Assembly (NCBI GenBank): GCA_025526915.1 | Contig: JAHLKH010000114.1 | Span: forward strand, 22,625 to 86,624 | Origin: Entophlyctis helioformis | Lineage: Eukaryota > Chytridiomycota > Chytridiomycetes > Chytridiales > Chytriomycetaceae | DNA length: 64,000 nucleotides | Direction of reading: 5' to 3' | Part shown: one piece after another, positions 32,731 through 44,522 of the stretch | Position numbering within the stretch: position 1 is the stretch's first letter | Layout: every line of letters begins with the position of its first letter | Program-made: the position numbers and the translations under genes | Notes under the pieces: model-generated | What the model saw: the letters and a program-made list of their open reading frames with translations, nothing else | What the model was told of the DNA's origin: nothing | Databases searched by the model: none

Positions 32731-35700
32731 ATGGATGCGTTTGGTGGGCGGCACCGAAACGACAACGCCAACACCGAAAGCATGGGCAGCAGCCTCAACG
32801 CAGCGTTTGCCGGCACCTGGGACGTTGTGCACCAGCAGCCCGAGTACCCGCAGACAGAGCACCCGCAGACAGAGCCCCAAAGCCACACCCCATTCGGCCA
32901 GCACAGAATGCAGGGCACCACCGACGAAGGCGGCAGCGGCAACGGCGGCGGCGGCGTCCGCTTCAACCCAATCCAGCAGCACCATCACGAGAAGCAGCAG
33001 CAGCAGCAGCAGCAGTTGCATGGCATGGAGGGCAAGTCGCACTATCCGCCGGCACCTCCCCACGAGCACTACCACTTCCAGCAGCAGCCGGTCCCACAGC
33101 CCTTGCTTATCGACGCATTTGCCATTCAACCTCTGCCGGCTGGCGCACGCCATGTGGGCTCCAACGGCGGCACGAATCACATGAGTGGAGCGGCAAACGA
33201 AGCCGAGCTCGGTGCACGCTGGCTTGCCACGTCATCAGTGCCAGCATCAGTGGCAGCGTCGGTTGCAGCGTCGGCTGCATCGTCGCTGACTCTGCAAGAC
33301 TCTGCGGTGCACATGTACAACCACCGGCCGGCGCATCTCGCCCACGACGGACCGCAGCAGAGCCCCTTCTCGCCACGCCATCCACGCCAGCAGATTGCGA
33401 ATCCCCATGATCAGCGCCCGCACCTACACGATGCCGGCGACGACGACAGTGTCCAGCAACCGCTCAACTTTCAGCAGCAGCAGCAGCACCAGCACCAGCA
33501 CCACTATGCACAGCCTCACACGTTGCATCCGTCGCAGACAGACTCGGGTGCTGTTCTTTCGGCATACGCCGTTCCCCTGCCCACACAGCCGTTTTCTGCA
33601 GGGCCGCCGCCAATCTATGCAGATCCGCCGCCGTTCAAGGTCGATGCCAAGAAGGGCTATCGCAGGCTGTGGCTGGGCTCCACCTCGACCACTGCTGCTC
33701 CTGCCACGACCGCTGCCACTGTTCCTGCAGGCGCCGCAGCTCTCCCAGCAACGGATGTGCAGGCTGGCCCTCCCGTCCCAAGCAAGAGCTTTGCCACCAA
33801 ACTGCTCGGAGGAGCCGTCTGGAAGCGCTCGCGGCACCAGTCCGAGCCGCATCTGCCAGCTGCAACCATCGCACTACCGTCATCTGCATCGACGTCTGAG
33901 CTACCAACCACGGGCGAGCAACCCAGTCAGCCACAGCAGCACGAGCAGCTGTTTGAGTTTATGCTCAACTCTGAGCCAAGCGATGCTGTTACTGCCCAGG
34001 CAGCACCGGCCGCATCACCTGCTTCGCAGACCTCCGACATGCCTCCCCAGCAGCAGCTTCCGCCTCTTCAGTCGCGGCGGCGGACAAAGACAGCCGTCCA
34101 GTTCATCAACTCGACGGTCGAGTCGTTCCTCAGTGACATCACGAGTCGCAACGGCCGCAAACCACGATCCAAGACGAACCCAGAGCAAGCCGAGGTTCTC
34201 ATACAAGCGTTTGCCAAGAATGCTCTGCCGGACGCTGCACAGCGAGAGGAGTTGGCCGAACGCACTGGCCTCTCTGCGCGATCGGTGCAGATCTGGTTCC
34301 AGAACCGGCGCGCCAAAGTGCGGCTGAACAAAGCCTCGGCCGGCGGTGAGGGAGGAAGCGATCAGTGCGACGGACCGGCATCCGGCGATCTGCAGGCTAA
34401 TCCCGGCGATCTGCACATGAGCGCTGGCCCTGTGACGTCTACGCCCATGGAGTCGCTCATGTTCACCGACAAGCAGATGCTTCGGGGCGAGCCGCTGACC
34501 GACAAGCAGAAGCAGAAGCAGCAAAAGAAGCTCGATCAGCGACAGCAGCAGCAGCAAACTTCCGTCAAGGTCGAGGAGGTACCCGCCGATGCGCCTACGC
34601 CTAGATGGCGTGGTATTGGCTGGAAAGGAGCCAACAAGCGGCCCTTGTCTGACGGCTTCTCCATGTCCATCATCACGTCGTTCGAGTCGCAAGACCAGCA
34701 GCAACAGCAGACCGAGATCGAGTCCCAGCAAGTGCAGCAGCAGCAACAGCAGTCGATCCAGATGCCTTTGCAGATGCCAGCCATTCCCATGCAAGCTGCG
34801 CCGGTCATCATGCACACGCAGAATCAGACGCCATTGGCCATGGCCATGCCGTCCTTTTCGTTCATGCCGCTGCAGCAAACATGGTCGTCTGTGCCATCCA
34901 ACATCATCACGTCGCCGCTGCCCACCGCGTCTCCCTTGGTATCGCCGCTCTCTGTCACGGCCCCCAGCCTCCCCCGCCCGTCTATATCGCTGCAGCAACC
35001 CCAAGCGCAATCTCAGCCCGGCGTCTCGACACCCATTCTGCCTTCAACGCCTCTGACAAGTGCTGAGATTGACACGCTGTTGCTGGGTGCAATGACGCAG
35101 GCTGCGAACGCCCACAACCAAAACATGCAGCACGACCATGGGCAACAGCAGCAACAGCAGCAGGACCAAGCCGAGTATCACCGCCAGCAGTTGTCCATCG
35201 ACGCGACGCGGCCGACTATGGATGCAGGCTTCATGGCAAGTCTGTCGGATGCACTGGCGTTCCGGCAGTCGCCATTTGTCCAGCAGCAAATCCCCAATCT
35301 GCAGCACCACCAAGATCGGCAGCAGCATCTACAGCAGCAATTACAGCACCAGCAACACCAACAGCAGCTTCTTGCACAAGACATTGTACAGTCACAGAAC
35401 CAGACGTTTGGTTTGCCATTCACGCTGTCGCTGCCCGTGTCGCTGCCAATAGTCACTGGTATGGACAACACATCTCTAGGTACGCCAACCTGCAATGCCG
35501 CACATTGTTTGCCACTTTCAGTCACATCCTGACTCTTGTCCTCGGTTTCCCTACCGTTGACAGACGCTGCCACGATTGCTGCCATGACCGTGTCGGGACA
35601 GGTTGCGCCGCTGCTACCCAACGGCGTGTCCCCTGTCCTGTCAACGGTGCCGCAGCAGATTTCCTGGCGCCTCTCGATGGATCAAGCGTCTCCGATCCAG

Positions 35701-36972
35701 CCGCACATGCAGCTCAACCAGACCCCGATGCATCTTCGACTGTCCTATGACGATCTTGCACGCAGCCTGGCGATTGGCGACCCAATGTCGCAGCTTGCCA
35801 CAGTTGGTGTGCATGGGCCAGGAACGCCAACGGTGGTGTCGAGCCCGTTGACGCCGATCGAGGCACAGCTGCCGGATCTCCAACTGCAGCAGCTGCATAC
35901 TCAATCACAGCAGCAACAGCAGCAACAACCCGCGGCGTTTATTCAGCCAGTGGTGCAGGATCAAGAGCAGCAGCAGCAACAACAGCAAGCTGTTCAACAG
36001 CCTCCAGCTCCATTGTCCCTGGCATCGCGGTTTCTCCTGCGCAAGCCCAAGAACAGCAGCAGTAGCCGCACGAGCCCGACGCTGATTGCCAACAACCCTG
36101 CTGCAGCCGGCAAGATGGCAGCAGCATCCAGCCATCAGCGGTCGGCATCTGCATCCAATGCGTTTGCAAAGCTGTCAAGCAAGCTGCTACGGCCTCAGCG
36201 GATGCGCTCTGCCTCGCACAATGACTTTGACGCGATGCACAACGCGCCGATCCAGCAGCTCGAACTACAGCAGAAGCAGCAGCAGCAGCAACAGGGGCAG
36301 GGGCAGCATGGACCGTTCTCGCCACTGTCGCGGCACCAGCCTCAGATGCCGCTTGTGCCCATCGCCAGTCTCGATCCTCTCTCGCACACTGTTGCAGCAT
36401 CGTTCAACACGCTCTCGCTTGGCAGCCACTCGAATCTGGCGGATGCGCAGGTCGAAGAGCAGCAGGACCATGACGATGCTCGACCCGACCAGCACCAGGA
36501 ACAACCGCAAGAGCCGCAGCAAGACCACCGTTTGAAGCAAGAGCAGCACGAGCAGCACCAGCAAGACGGCATGTCCATCACGAGCACCGATCCGTTCTTT
36601 GGCGCGGACAGCATGCATTTTGGCGCGCACACCATGGCTGGTATGGCTGGCATGTCGGGCATGGCTGGCATGGCGTCAATGCCGATGCTCCCGCTGCAGA
36701 TGCCGTCCATCCTGCCCGTCAGCGACGGTCGTCTGCTCTCGGCGCCGCCCATGACAATGCACATGAGCATGCAAGGGCACATTGACGCCATTGATGCTGC
36801 TGTGGCGTCCTTTGACCACCAGCGCCACCTGCTACAACACGACGCAAGCCAGCACCATTTTGGCTCGTCGCCGTACAGCACGCTGGCGAGCATCGACGGC
36901 GCGCGGGTGGCTGCGTCAGTCTCGATGCCGAACCTTTGCATGCCCACGTCGACCCAATCCTCTCCCTCTTGA
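32731..36972 (+). CDS. Polyglutamine-rich homeodomain transcription factor
   Basis: Likely nuclear DNA-binding regulator. Exons 32731-35479 and 35564-36972, 1385 aa, intact. A homeodomain spans residues about 474-535: KPRSKTNPEQAEVLIQ, then LSARSVQIWFQNRRAKVR, the recognition helix with Trp, Phe, Asn and Arg of the typical (non-TALE) class, closest in feel to fungal PHO2-like domains. The rest is low complexity with many Gln, His and Ser runs, plus two short Arg/Ser-rich blocks (KRSRHQSEP; RMRSASHND) that look like phosphorylation or 14-3-3-type sites. The start lies only 61 bp after the surface-protein stop, so its promoter is inside that gene or the two are co-transcribed. Target genes unknown. 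Confidence 0.9.
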
Positions 36973-37723
36973 ACATCACATAAACTGCACTATACACCGT
37001 ACGCCACGACTTGCGAGCTTGTTTGCAGCCCCTGGCCTTAACGGCCCGTGTGTGTGCATCCGCCGCAGATCCATTCGGCCGATGATCGTGCACGCTGGCA
37101 AGCATGTGCCACGTGACCCTCACGTGATGCGCGCTGAGCATTGCGGGTGTCAAGAAGACGTCGGCGCTGAGGGCACCTCTTTCCTCGCAAGGCCGCAGAC
37201 GTATCCAGGTGAGAGCCCGCAGAGCGAGTTGGTTGTTTGGGGCATCCCGTGTGGCCATCGGCTGCCCCATGCCCTGCTGCCCCCTGCCTGCCGCTTGTCT
37301 CGCCTTCCCCCGCCCTCTCTGGCCCACCTGCCCTAGGAACGACTGTTTCCGCTGGCTGCTGCTCTGCGCTGGCTCTGCGCTGGCTCTGCGCTGGCTCTGC
37401 GCTGGCTCTGCGCTGGCTCTGCCGCCCAGCGTTTCTCCTGCTGCCGCTGCCGCTGCTCGTTCTGCTGCTGCCGCTGCTGCTGCCGCTGGCTCACGCTGCG
37501 CTCCTGCTGCAGCTCAGAGCAGCGCGGGGCGGGGGCGGGGCAGCCGCTGCTGGCTGCTGGGCCTGCTGGCGCTGCACGCACGCACACGCAGCAGCTTGTA
37601 CTGGCTGACGCACACCACACGCAGCGGGCCGGCGGGGACGGTCGGCCAAACAGCCTGGCTCTTCACACCGCCCACACGCACTGACACATCGTGCCCTTCT
37701 GCTCCGCACCACCACAGCACAAC
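36973..37723. other. Intergenic with GC-rich low-complexity DNA
   Basis: 751 bp between the homeodomain gene and the HMG gene. I see no supported gene. 37361-37420 is an 11-bp tandem repeat (GCTCTGCGCTG, about five copies), followed by GCTGCTGCCGCTG-type sequence to about 37510. CACGTGAC occurs twice near 37110-37125 (CCACGTGACCC and TCACGTGATG), giving two E-box-like sites. It should include the HMG gene promoter. Confidence 0.5.
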
Positions 37724-38551
37724 ATGCCCCCCAAGGTCACCAAGAAGACAGAAGACGGCGCCAAGCGCACTCGCGCCAAGAAGGACCCCAACGCTCCCAA
37801 GAAGCCGCTCTCGGCCTTCATGATCTTCTCGCAGGAGAACCGTGCCAAGATCAAGGAGGACAACCCCGAAGCGTCGTTCGGTGAGTGCCCACCACCACCA
37901 CCCACCACCGCTCACCACACCGTCGTCCCACACCCTTGCCACACATGAGACACCCTGTCACGGCCAGCCTGGCGACTCGAGGCATGGCGCTGTGCGCACA
38001 CTGGCGAGCGGGCGGGCAGGTCTTGCCCGTCTGGCACACCCGCGTCTCACTAGGCGTGCAACTCGCCCACGCACCAACCCACTCCCCTTCCCCTGACACT
38101 CTCCCACACCCACATGCCCGCGCCGTCTGAGCGCACCTGCCCTGCCGCTTCTCGACTGCACATGACTGGCTGCGCACTTTGCCGGTAGCCCAGACTCCCT
38201 TCCTCCCTTCCTCCCGTCGTCCGATACGCTTGAAATTGTCTCTTGTCCGAACACATGCACACACGCTGACACCCTTCACCTCTCCTTGCCAACCTGCACA
38301 TTGCTCCAGGTGAGATCGGCAAGCTCCTCGGCGCTGCATGGAGAGAGCTCAGCGAGAAGGGCAAGCAGGTCTACAACGAAAAGGCCGAGGAGGACAAGGG
38401 CAGATACGAGCGCGACGTGGCTTCTTACCAAGTACGTCGTCTGCCCATGTGCTCATTCATCTCTCACATGCACCATGCCATGCATGCACGCTGACTCTTA
38501 TCGGCCGCCAACCTCCCATGCTCTCCAACACTCCATATCCAGGGCAAATAA
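37724..38551 (+). CDS. NHP6: NHP6-like HMG-box protein
   Basis: Small non-sequence-specific DNA-bending chromatin protein. Exons 37724-37880, 38310-38431 and a 9-nt last exon 38543-38551 (Gly-Lys-stop), 95 aa, matching the 93-99 aa of yeast NHP6. A basic N-terminal arm (KRTRAKKDPNAPKKP) precedes a single HMG box with the hallmark PLSAFMIFSQENR, LGAAWRELSEKGKQVY and KAEEDKGRYERDVASY. The first intron is long for this genome (429 nt). Intact frame. The 419 bp to the convergent PI synthase gene (38552-38970) contains only the two 3' ends as far as I can see. Confidence 0.93.
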
Positions 38552-38970
38552 TCGAGTCGGACTCCGTCTCACCCTTTTCGGATATCCTTTCGCCACTCTA
38601 CACTTTCCATCACCAACCTCTCTTAGTATGCTTTTAGTTTTTGCGCAACGCTCCTTCCCTCCCCGCTTGTCATCTTCTCAACCCTCAACCAAACCCACCC
38701 ACACTCTGCAGCAGTGCTGTTCCTTGCTTCGTTTGTCGCAAAACTTTATGAACATTCGATTCGATCCCTCAACCTGTTGTAGCGAGATTCGATGGTGGCT
38801 TGCCGTGAACGCTTTACAGTTGCGTTCTTGGATAAGAACCGGTTGTATTGTGCCAAGAGATTCTGCCAACGAATGTGCCACTGCGAGGTACGACAAAGGT
38901 GGTGGGGCGGATGGATGGGGGATGAGGTCGGTCTGGACTGGGTGGTTGAAAGCGCTGGCTGCCTCGCTTC

Positions 38971-39909
38971 TTACTCGGCACGCTCCTTGCCCTTGGCACG
39001 CGACTCGAGATCCATGGAGGCGAGCGTCTGGCTAGCCTCGACGAGCTGGATGACATTGACGACCTGCTTGAACAGGCAAATGGGGCCAGACACCATCGCG
39101 ACGACGAGTGCGAGCCAGTACACGACGCCGGCCGACATGAGGTACAGGGCCATGAAAAAGGCCTCGTTGGCAAGACACACGCCAAAGAGCACCATCCGGT
39201 CTGTGTAGTACATACGCATGATCCACGGCGTGGACGGCGACATGGTCTTGTGCGACGTGCGGCCCGATGTGAGCGAGGCGTACATCTGCATATAGTGCGA
39301 CGACAGGTCCAGTGCGATCAGGACCTGGAAGACAACCGTGTACGTCGGGTACACGGTTGCGAGGTACACAATCAGTGCGGCTGTGGAGCTCCGGTCGGTC
39401 ACCATGTCGAGCACAGCGCCAAAGCGGGACGCTGTTCTCGGCGGTGCCGATGGACAGACGTCGGTGAATAGACCCGCCCGTTCACATCATCCGATGGGGA
39501 GCACAGCAATGCGTCAGCAACAGGCACAGACAGATGGGCAGGCTGGGTAGGTGTGTGGCCGGCTGTCCAGCACACAGCCAGTCTGGTGCGGACCAGCCAA
39601 CAGGCACCCTCTGCTCCACCGGCTGCATCGGGACGCCCTGTTTGGCCAGCCCACAGGGAACCCTGGCGGGCCAGAAAGCGGCGACGCCAACTCACACTGG
39701 TTGTAGAGACGGGCGGCGTGGCCGTCCAAGGCGTCCATCAGGCAGGAGGCGCCGTAGTAGCCCATGGCCAGGAGCGGGTCGGTGTTGAGGTAGAAGAGCG
39801 ACAGCAGCCAGAGCAGCACTCTGGTGTAGCCGATGAGGTTGGGGATGAACAGAAAGACGTTCTCGGGGCCTTGGGCCTCGACGGGCGAGGATGAGGATGG
39901 CTGCGACAT
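38971..39909 (-). CDS. PIS1: Phosphatidylinositol synthase
   Basis: CDP-diacylglycerol-inositol 3-phosphatidyltransferase of the ER membrane. Exons 39909-39696 and 39431-38971, 224 aa (yeast 220). The CDP-alcohol phosphotransferase signature DG-x2-AR-x8-G-x3-D-x3-D is rebuilt exactly across the splice junction: DGHAARLY at the end of exon 1, then FGAVLDMVTD at the start of exon 2, which confirms the splice sites. The N-terminus PNLIGYTRV and several hydrophobic helices fit the family. The intron is 264 nt. The start codon is only 51 bp from the breakpoint of the inverted duplication at 39961, so most of its upstream region is duplicated sequence. Confidence 0.92.
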
Positions 39910-39960
39910 GTGCAATGAGGGTGCGGGATTGGTTGGAAAGATTGGCCCGGGCCGATCAAA

Positions 39961-40374
39961 CAGATCCACTGTATCGGTCTCCATGCAGGCGGCCCTGCAC
40001 AGCTCTGCCGCTCGGCGGGCACGTCGGGCCAGCTGCTGTTCACGGCCCAGCAGGGATTCGCCCAGGTGCGGCTGTCGTCGTCCGAGGTGCGTCTCATTCC
40101 GGTGAACGCGACGGCGACGATCGGCGTGGTGGGCAACGAGATGCACATGCACCGCAACTGGGGCAAGGCCGGCGCGCGGCGCCGCAAGGGATGGCGTCCG
40201 ATTGTGCGTGGTATTGCCATGTCTGCGTTTGCCCACCCGCACGGCGGTGGCCACAAGTCCAAGGGCAACAAGGCGCCGCGGTCCATCTGGGGCTGGAAGA
40301 CCAAGGGCTGGAAGACGGTCCGGAGAAAGCGGTGGTTTGTGGTCACGCCCAAGTGGAAGGCTCGCAAGCAGTAG
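39961..40374 (+). pseudogene. 5'-truncated mitochondrial L2 fragment
   Basis: Holds the last 137 codons and stop of uL2m, starting at Gln-Ile-His-Cys. No presequence, N-terminal half or start codon; upstream in frame there are 14 sense codons before a TGA at 39916. The frame itself is uninterrupted and includes the C at 39975 that the full-length gene lacks. Conserved motifs (RSAGT, HPHGGGHKSKG, Lys/Arg-rich end) are unchanged. A by-product of the segmental duplication, not expected to make L2. Confidence 0.9.
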
Positions 40375-40745
40375 AGCCGGACCACTCTCACTCCTTCTCA
40401 CTCTCTCTCTCCCACCCTTCCGTCCTTGATGATCAGTCTGCCATGGAATACAACCATTCAACGTTTATTGCCCGTGTTCCTTGGGCAGCTGTTGCTGGAC
40501 AGAGAGCACAGCACGCAGCCAGAGTGCGATCCATGACAAGACGCGATGGAATGGTTGCTGTCATGGGAGTGTGGCACACGCAGCCGGCAACAACAGAACA
40601 GGCGGTTTACAAGATGCTGCATCGTGCAGGCAGCAGGCAGCAGGCAAAAAGTGGATCGCACACAGCCCAGACTGCGCAGTTCAAGTCGATCAAGTCGGTC
40701 AAGCCGGACAAAACGGCAGATGGGATGCCACAAGGGCAAAAGGTG

Positions 40746-40816
40746 TGCGCCAGCCCGGAATTGAACCGGGGGCTCATCGATGGCAACGATGAATTTTACC
40801 ACTAAACCACTGGCGC
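40746..40816 (-). tRNA. tRNA-Gly(GCC), right-arm copy
   Basis: Reverse complement is identical in sequence to the tRNA at 5090-5160: same acceptor stem, anticodon loop TTGCCAT and T arm, with discriminator A at 40746 followed by a short T run. Flanks 40375-40745 and 40817-41255 carry no supported gene. Confidence 0.95.
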
Positions 40817-41255
40817 TGCCCTCTTGGTGATCTTGAACTGCCCATCTGCACCAGTATCATGCGCTAGAAATCGCGACAAAATGCATCAAAATCGTCACAT
40901 TCGGCCGGCTGTGGCCGGCTGTGGCTGGCTGGCTGGCTTACCTTGCCCTGGCCGACTGCAAGACGAGTGGTGGTGGATCACATGCACTCTGGCTGCCATG
41001 AGCGTGCTGCCGTTCAACAGGTCTTGTCTTGTGTTGTGGCTGCATTGGCTGCTGTCATGCATTGCTGGCTGTGTGTGTGAGTGTGAGTGTGAATGAGAGA
41101 GAGTCGAACCACAGACAGTCACATGCACTGAATGGCTGGCCACTGCTGGCTTGGCACTTTCGGCATGGCTCCACTGATCTGCCACTGCACATCGCATCCA
41201 TCTTGCTGCCATTCACAACAAGCATCAAGCAACAACAACAACAACAACAACAAAC

Positions 41256-41903
41256 ATGCTGCAGTCGGTAGTGCGTCTGCTGGTGTGGTGGCCGCTGCGC
41301 ATTGTGTGGCGGCCCCACGAGACCGTCTTCCATGCCGTCACCATCGCCCTCGTGCTTGCCTCGTACATCAGCCTCTTCCAGACAGCCATCACGCTGCAAC
41401 GCGACTCGTGGTCGACGCTCTTGCCGCGCTCATTCACGCACATTGTGGCTCCGGCCGACGGATGCAACACAGACCTGCCGCCGCGGTCTCTGGCTGCGTC
41501 GAACGAGGCAACAGCCGAGTGCCAGCTGGACCTGCCCGCATTCACACGGCTGCTTGGCGTCATGGGATACGGCCGCATGCCGCCACAGCAAGTGCGGCTG
41601 CTGCTAGACGTGCTGGATCTGACACGCAACGGACGGCTGACGTGGGGCGAGCTTGTGTATCCGTTCCAAGGCGATGGCCGGTGGGCTGTGGTGGTGTATC
41701 TGGACCGGTGGCAGCAGGCACGCATGCAAGAGTGGACTGTGGCACACTGGGCATGGTACGGCCGCACGGCACTCGGAAAGCTGGCGGGCAACGGCAGCGT
41801 GGCTGCAGTGTCTGCGTCTGCCGATGCAGCGGCCGTGTGGACATATGGACTCACGCCCATGCGGCCGCTGGTCGAGTTTGGCAGCTGGCTGGCCGTCGAA
41901 TGA
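41256..41903 (+). CDS. EF-hand-like membrane-anchored protein, right copy
   Basis: 215 aa, single exon, duplicate of 4024-4671 with a few conservative changes (for example FHAVTIALV versus FHAATVALV; GKLAG versus GQLAG). Same single hydrophobic anchor and the same EF-hand-like loop DLTRNGRLTWGE. An in-frame CAACAA microsatellite lies just before the start (41229-41252). Retention of an open frame in both arms despite many silent-looking changes suggests selection, which should be tested by dN/dS. Confidence 0.62.
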   Translation: MLQSVVRLLVWWPLRIVWRPHETVFHAVTIALVLASYISLFQTAITLQRDSWSTLLPRSFTHIVAPADGCNTDLPPRSLAASNEATAECQLDLPAFTRLLGVMGYGRMPPQQVRLLLDVLDLTRNGRLTWGELVYPFQGDGRWAVVVYLDRWQQARMQEWTVAHWAWYGRTALGKLAGNGSVAAVSASADAAAVWTYGLTPMRPLVEFGSWLAVE

Positions 41904-42234
41904 ACGATGCGTGGCCAACCCTCGCAGACTCCGACTGCAACTCCGATCGCCAGCAGGCAGGCAGGCAGCTTCCCTTCATGCTCAACCAACGGCGGCACAC
42001 TCGGCATCGCATGCAGCGTCTCGAGACTCGGCAGCATGTCTGCGGTGCATGTGCGACTGGCAGGCAGACCGCACGAGCCTGCCCGTCAACGCCTCGATGA
42101 GAGCCAGATAAGCACAGCCGTGCGATGGCCGCACAACGGCCGCATCTCCATAAAAGAGCGGCGGCTGGCACCACTCCATCTGCTGCACGCACTGAGACAC
42201 AGCACCACCACGCTCTTCCTGTCACAGTCCTGCC

Positions 42235-42931
42235 ATGTCTGTCCAACAACCACAGCAGCCGTCACCAGCACCATCGCAGCCCATCGCACAGCCAGACAGC
42301 GCAGAGATCTCTCGCATCCAAGACATCAACCGCCAAGGCGACAGCTTCTTCTGGATCTGGATGGTGTGTGTCTTGCCGCCCTCTCACGCACATCGCCGCT
42401 CTGTCCTTGTGCATCCAGCCGACTCCATCCACTCACAGCATGCCGCATTCACAGGGAGTCGCCATTGGCATCGTGGTGCTCAACATCCTCATCTCCACCG
42501 TCGTCTTCCTGGCCGTCCGCCATCGCCAGATCCGGCGTCGGCGGCTGGACATCAAGGCAGACAGAGACCGTCGTCGCAATCATCGTCGGCTGCGTCAGCT
42601 GCGTCGCAAGCAGCGGTCAGATACGGCGACAGTGCCATTGACAGTGGCATGCTCTGACAACAGAAGCAACAGCAGCTCGTCGCAGGATGATCGAGACTCG
42701 AGCGTTGTTGATATCAAGGACGGATGGCACGATGCAGACAGCGACGCGGATGGCGCAGCATGTCTGCATGGCGATGACTGCGATATGGCAGGAAAGAGAG
42801 ACGGCGAGGCAACTGCGCGGCACATGTGGCCATGGCCAGCCAGGACGTCAGCAGCTCGCACGCCATTGATGAAGCCAGACTGGCAGAAGCAAGACGATAT
42901 CGCAGTGCTTGTCGAGCACAGCGCTCAATAG
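42235..42931 (+). CDS. Single-span membrane protein, right copy
   Basis: Exons 42235-42363 and 42455-42931, 201 aa, same length as the left copy. N-terminal Gln/Pro-rich segment, then FFWIWM joined to GVAIGIVVLNILISTVVFL as the membrane span, then RHRQIRRRR and a long acidic/Ser-rich tail. The 91-nt intron is not a multiple of three. Sits head-to-tail 79 bp before the UBL-kinase gene and 331 bp after the EF-hand-like gene; all three point the same way, so a functional link among them is possible but unproven. No known domain recognised. Confidence 0.65.
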
Positions 42932-43010
42932 CACGATCCCGCTCTGGGCAGGAGAATGAAGCTGCGCCGGTGTCCGGATCTTTCCGCCACATCTGCCATC
43001 TGCCAAGCGA

Positions 43011-44467
43011 ATGCCATCCAAACGACGCAAGCTCCAAACGTCTGGCAAGGGACACACGAGCGGCAACAGCAGCAGGGTTCTACGACCTCGCAAGGGCAGG
43101 CAGCAAGCGGCTGCAGCTCCCACCCACGTCCCCGCCAGCGACAGTCCTCCAGCAGTCCTCCAGCAGCCGCAGCAAACGGCCGTTGACGCGAACGACGCGA
43201 CGATGGTTGCCCCAGCAACGGCTGTGGTTGTCGCGACGACAACGACAACAACGACGCCTGCTGTTCCACCATCACAGTCACCAGTCCGCCAGCGTCCACC
43301 TATGACATACTACGATTATGCGGGCGACGAGCATGGCATGGCTCTTGAGCAGCAGACAGTCGGATGTCTCAAAGAGCATATCGCTCACTTAGAGCGTCTC
43401 TCAGACACCAGCAGCCTGACGGTCCACCTTGACGGACAGCAGCTGGCAGACGACGATGCTGTGTCCGAGTCGTATCTGTATGATGTTGGGCATGTCTTTC
43501 CAGGCACCATGAAGCCAACTGGTATGTGGATGTGTGCTTGTGATGCCTGTGCTCCAGATCTGCTTGCTGATCCTTCTTGTTGGCTTGGCCAGGCTTCGCA
43601 AGGCTCTTGCTTGAGAGCCGCTGGGTCAAGGACGCCAAGACACTGGCTGCTGGTGTGTATGCAAGCAAGCGAAACAAGGGCCACCAGGCTGCATCCTCAG
43701 CCAGCACGACCTTGCCAGCCAATCACAAACAAACACACACGTTGGCTGCAGCTCAATCAGAGACAGCTGCTCGACACATGTTCTCTCTGGCACAGTTTGG
43801 CGTCATCCATGTGGCTGCCTTCACGCAGTTTGGGCTGGACCATCCAGCCATGGGCCACTTCACGAACCCCAGCATCTTCTCAGCCAAGGAGCAGCCACCA
43901 ACACTCGCCAAGGTTCGCGCAGCAGATGGCATTGCAGCAGACAACTCAAGATATCGCGTCGAACAGCAGATCGGCACGCTTGCAGTTGGCGTCCCTCTTC
44001 CACGGCGGATCATCACCCGCCTGAACCAGCATGCACGGACGCACCAGGCAGCAGCATGGCGAACCGTGATGCTCGCACTCAACACGTTCTGGCACAAGAT
44101 GGCGGCAGTGCCAGACGTGAGCTGCCACTTTCTGACCACGGGCATCTTCAAGGCTGTGCTTGAGAGCCTTGATCCTTTGGTCGGTGTCAGCGCCAAGGAC
44201 CGCCTTGACCGCTACCGAGCGTCATTTGACGCAAGACAGCCCGACATTACCGCATGTCTCAGGAACCTGCGCAGGACGGATGCGGACATCACAGCTGCTC
44301 TCTTGGCGTCCCTGCACTGTCCCTTCTTCCTGGCTGAGGTCTCGGGGACTCGAGTCACCAGTGCAGACAACCACAGAGACTTTGACAGGCTGGCGTGCAA
44401 CATGACAATGTGCATGCTTGTCTGGCTTGGTGAGTGGCTGCGTGTACTCAGTCGCATGTGCTGCATA

Positions 44468-44522
<55 letters not shown>

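Noticed and set aside
38792..39208. Short plus-strand frames between the HMG and PI synthase genes
   Set aside because: They are antisense to PI synthase exon 2 or span both 3' ends, with no protein-like composition.
41132..42100. 322-codon Arg/Ala/His-rich frame overlapping the EF-hand-like gene
   Set aside because: It overlaps 41256-41903 in another frame, has no start context or domain, and its left-arm counterpart is equally featureless.
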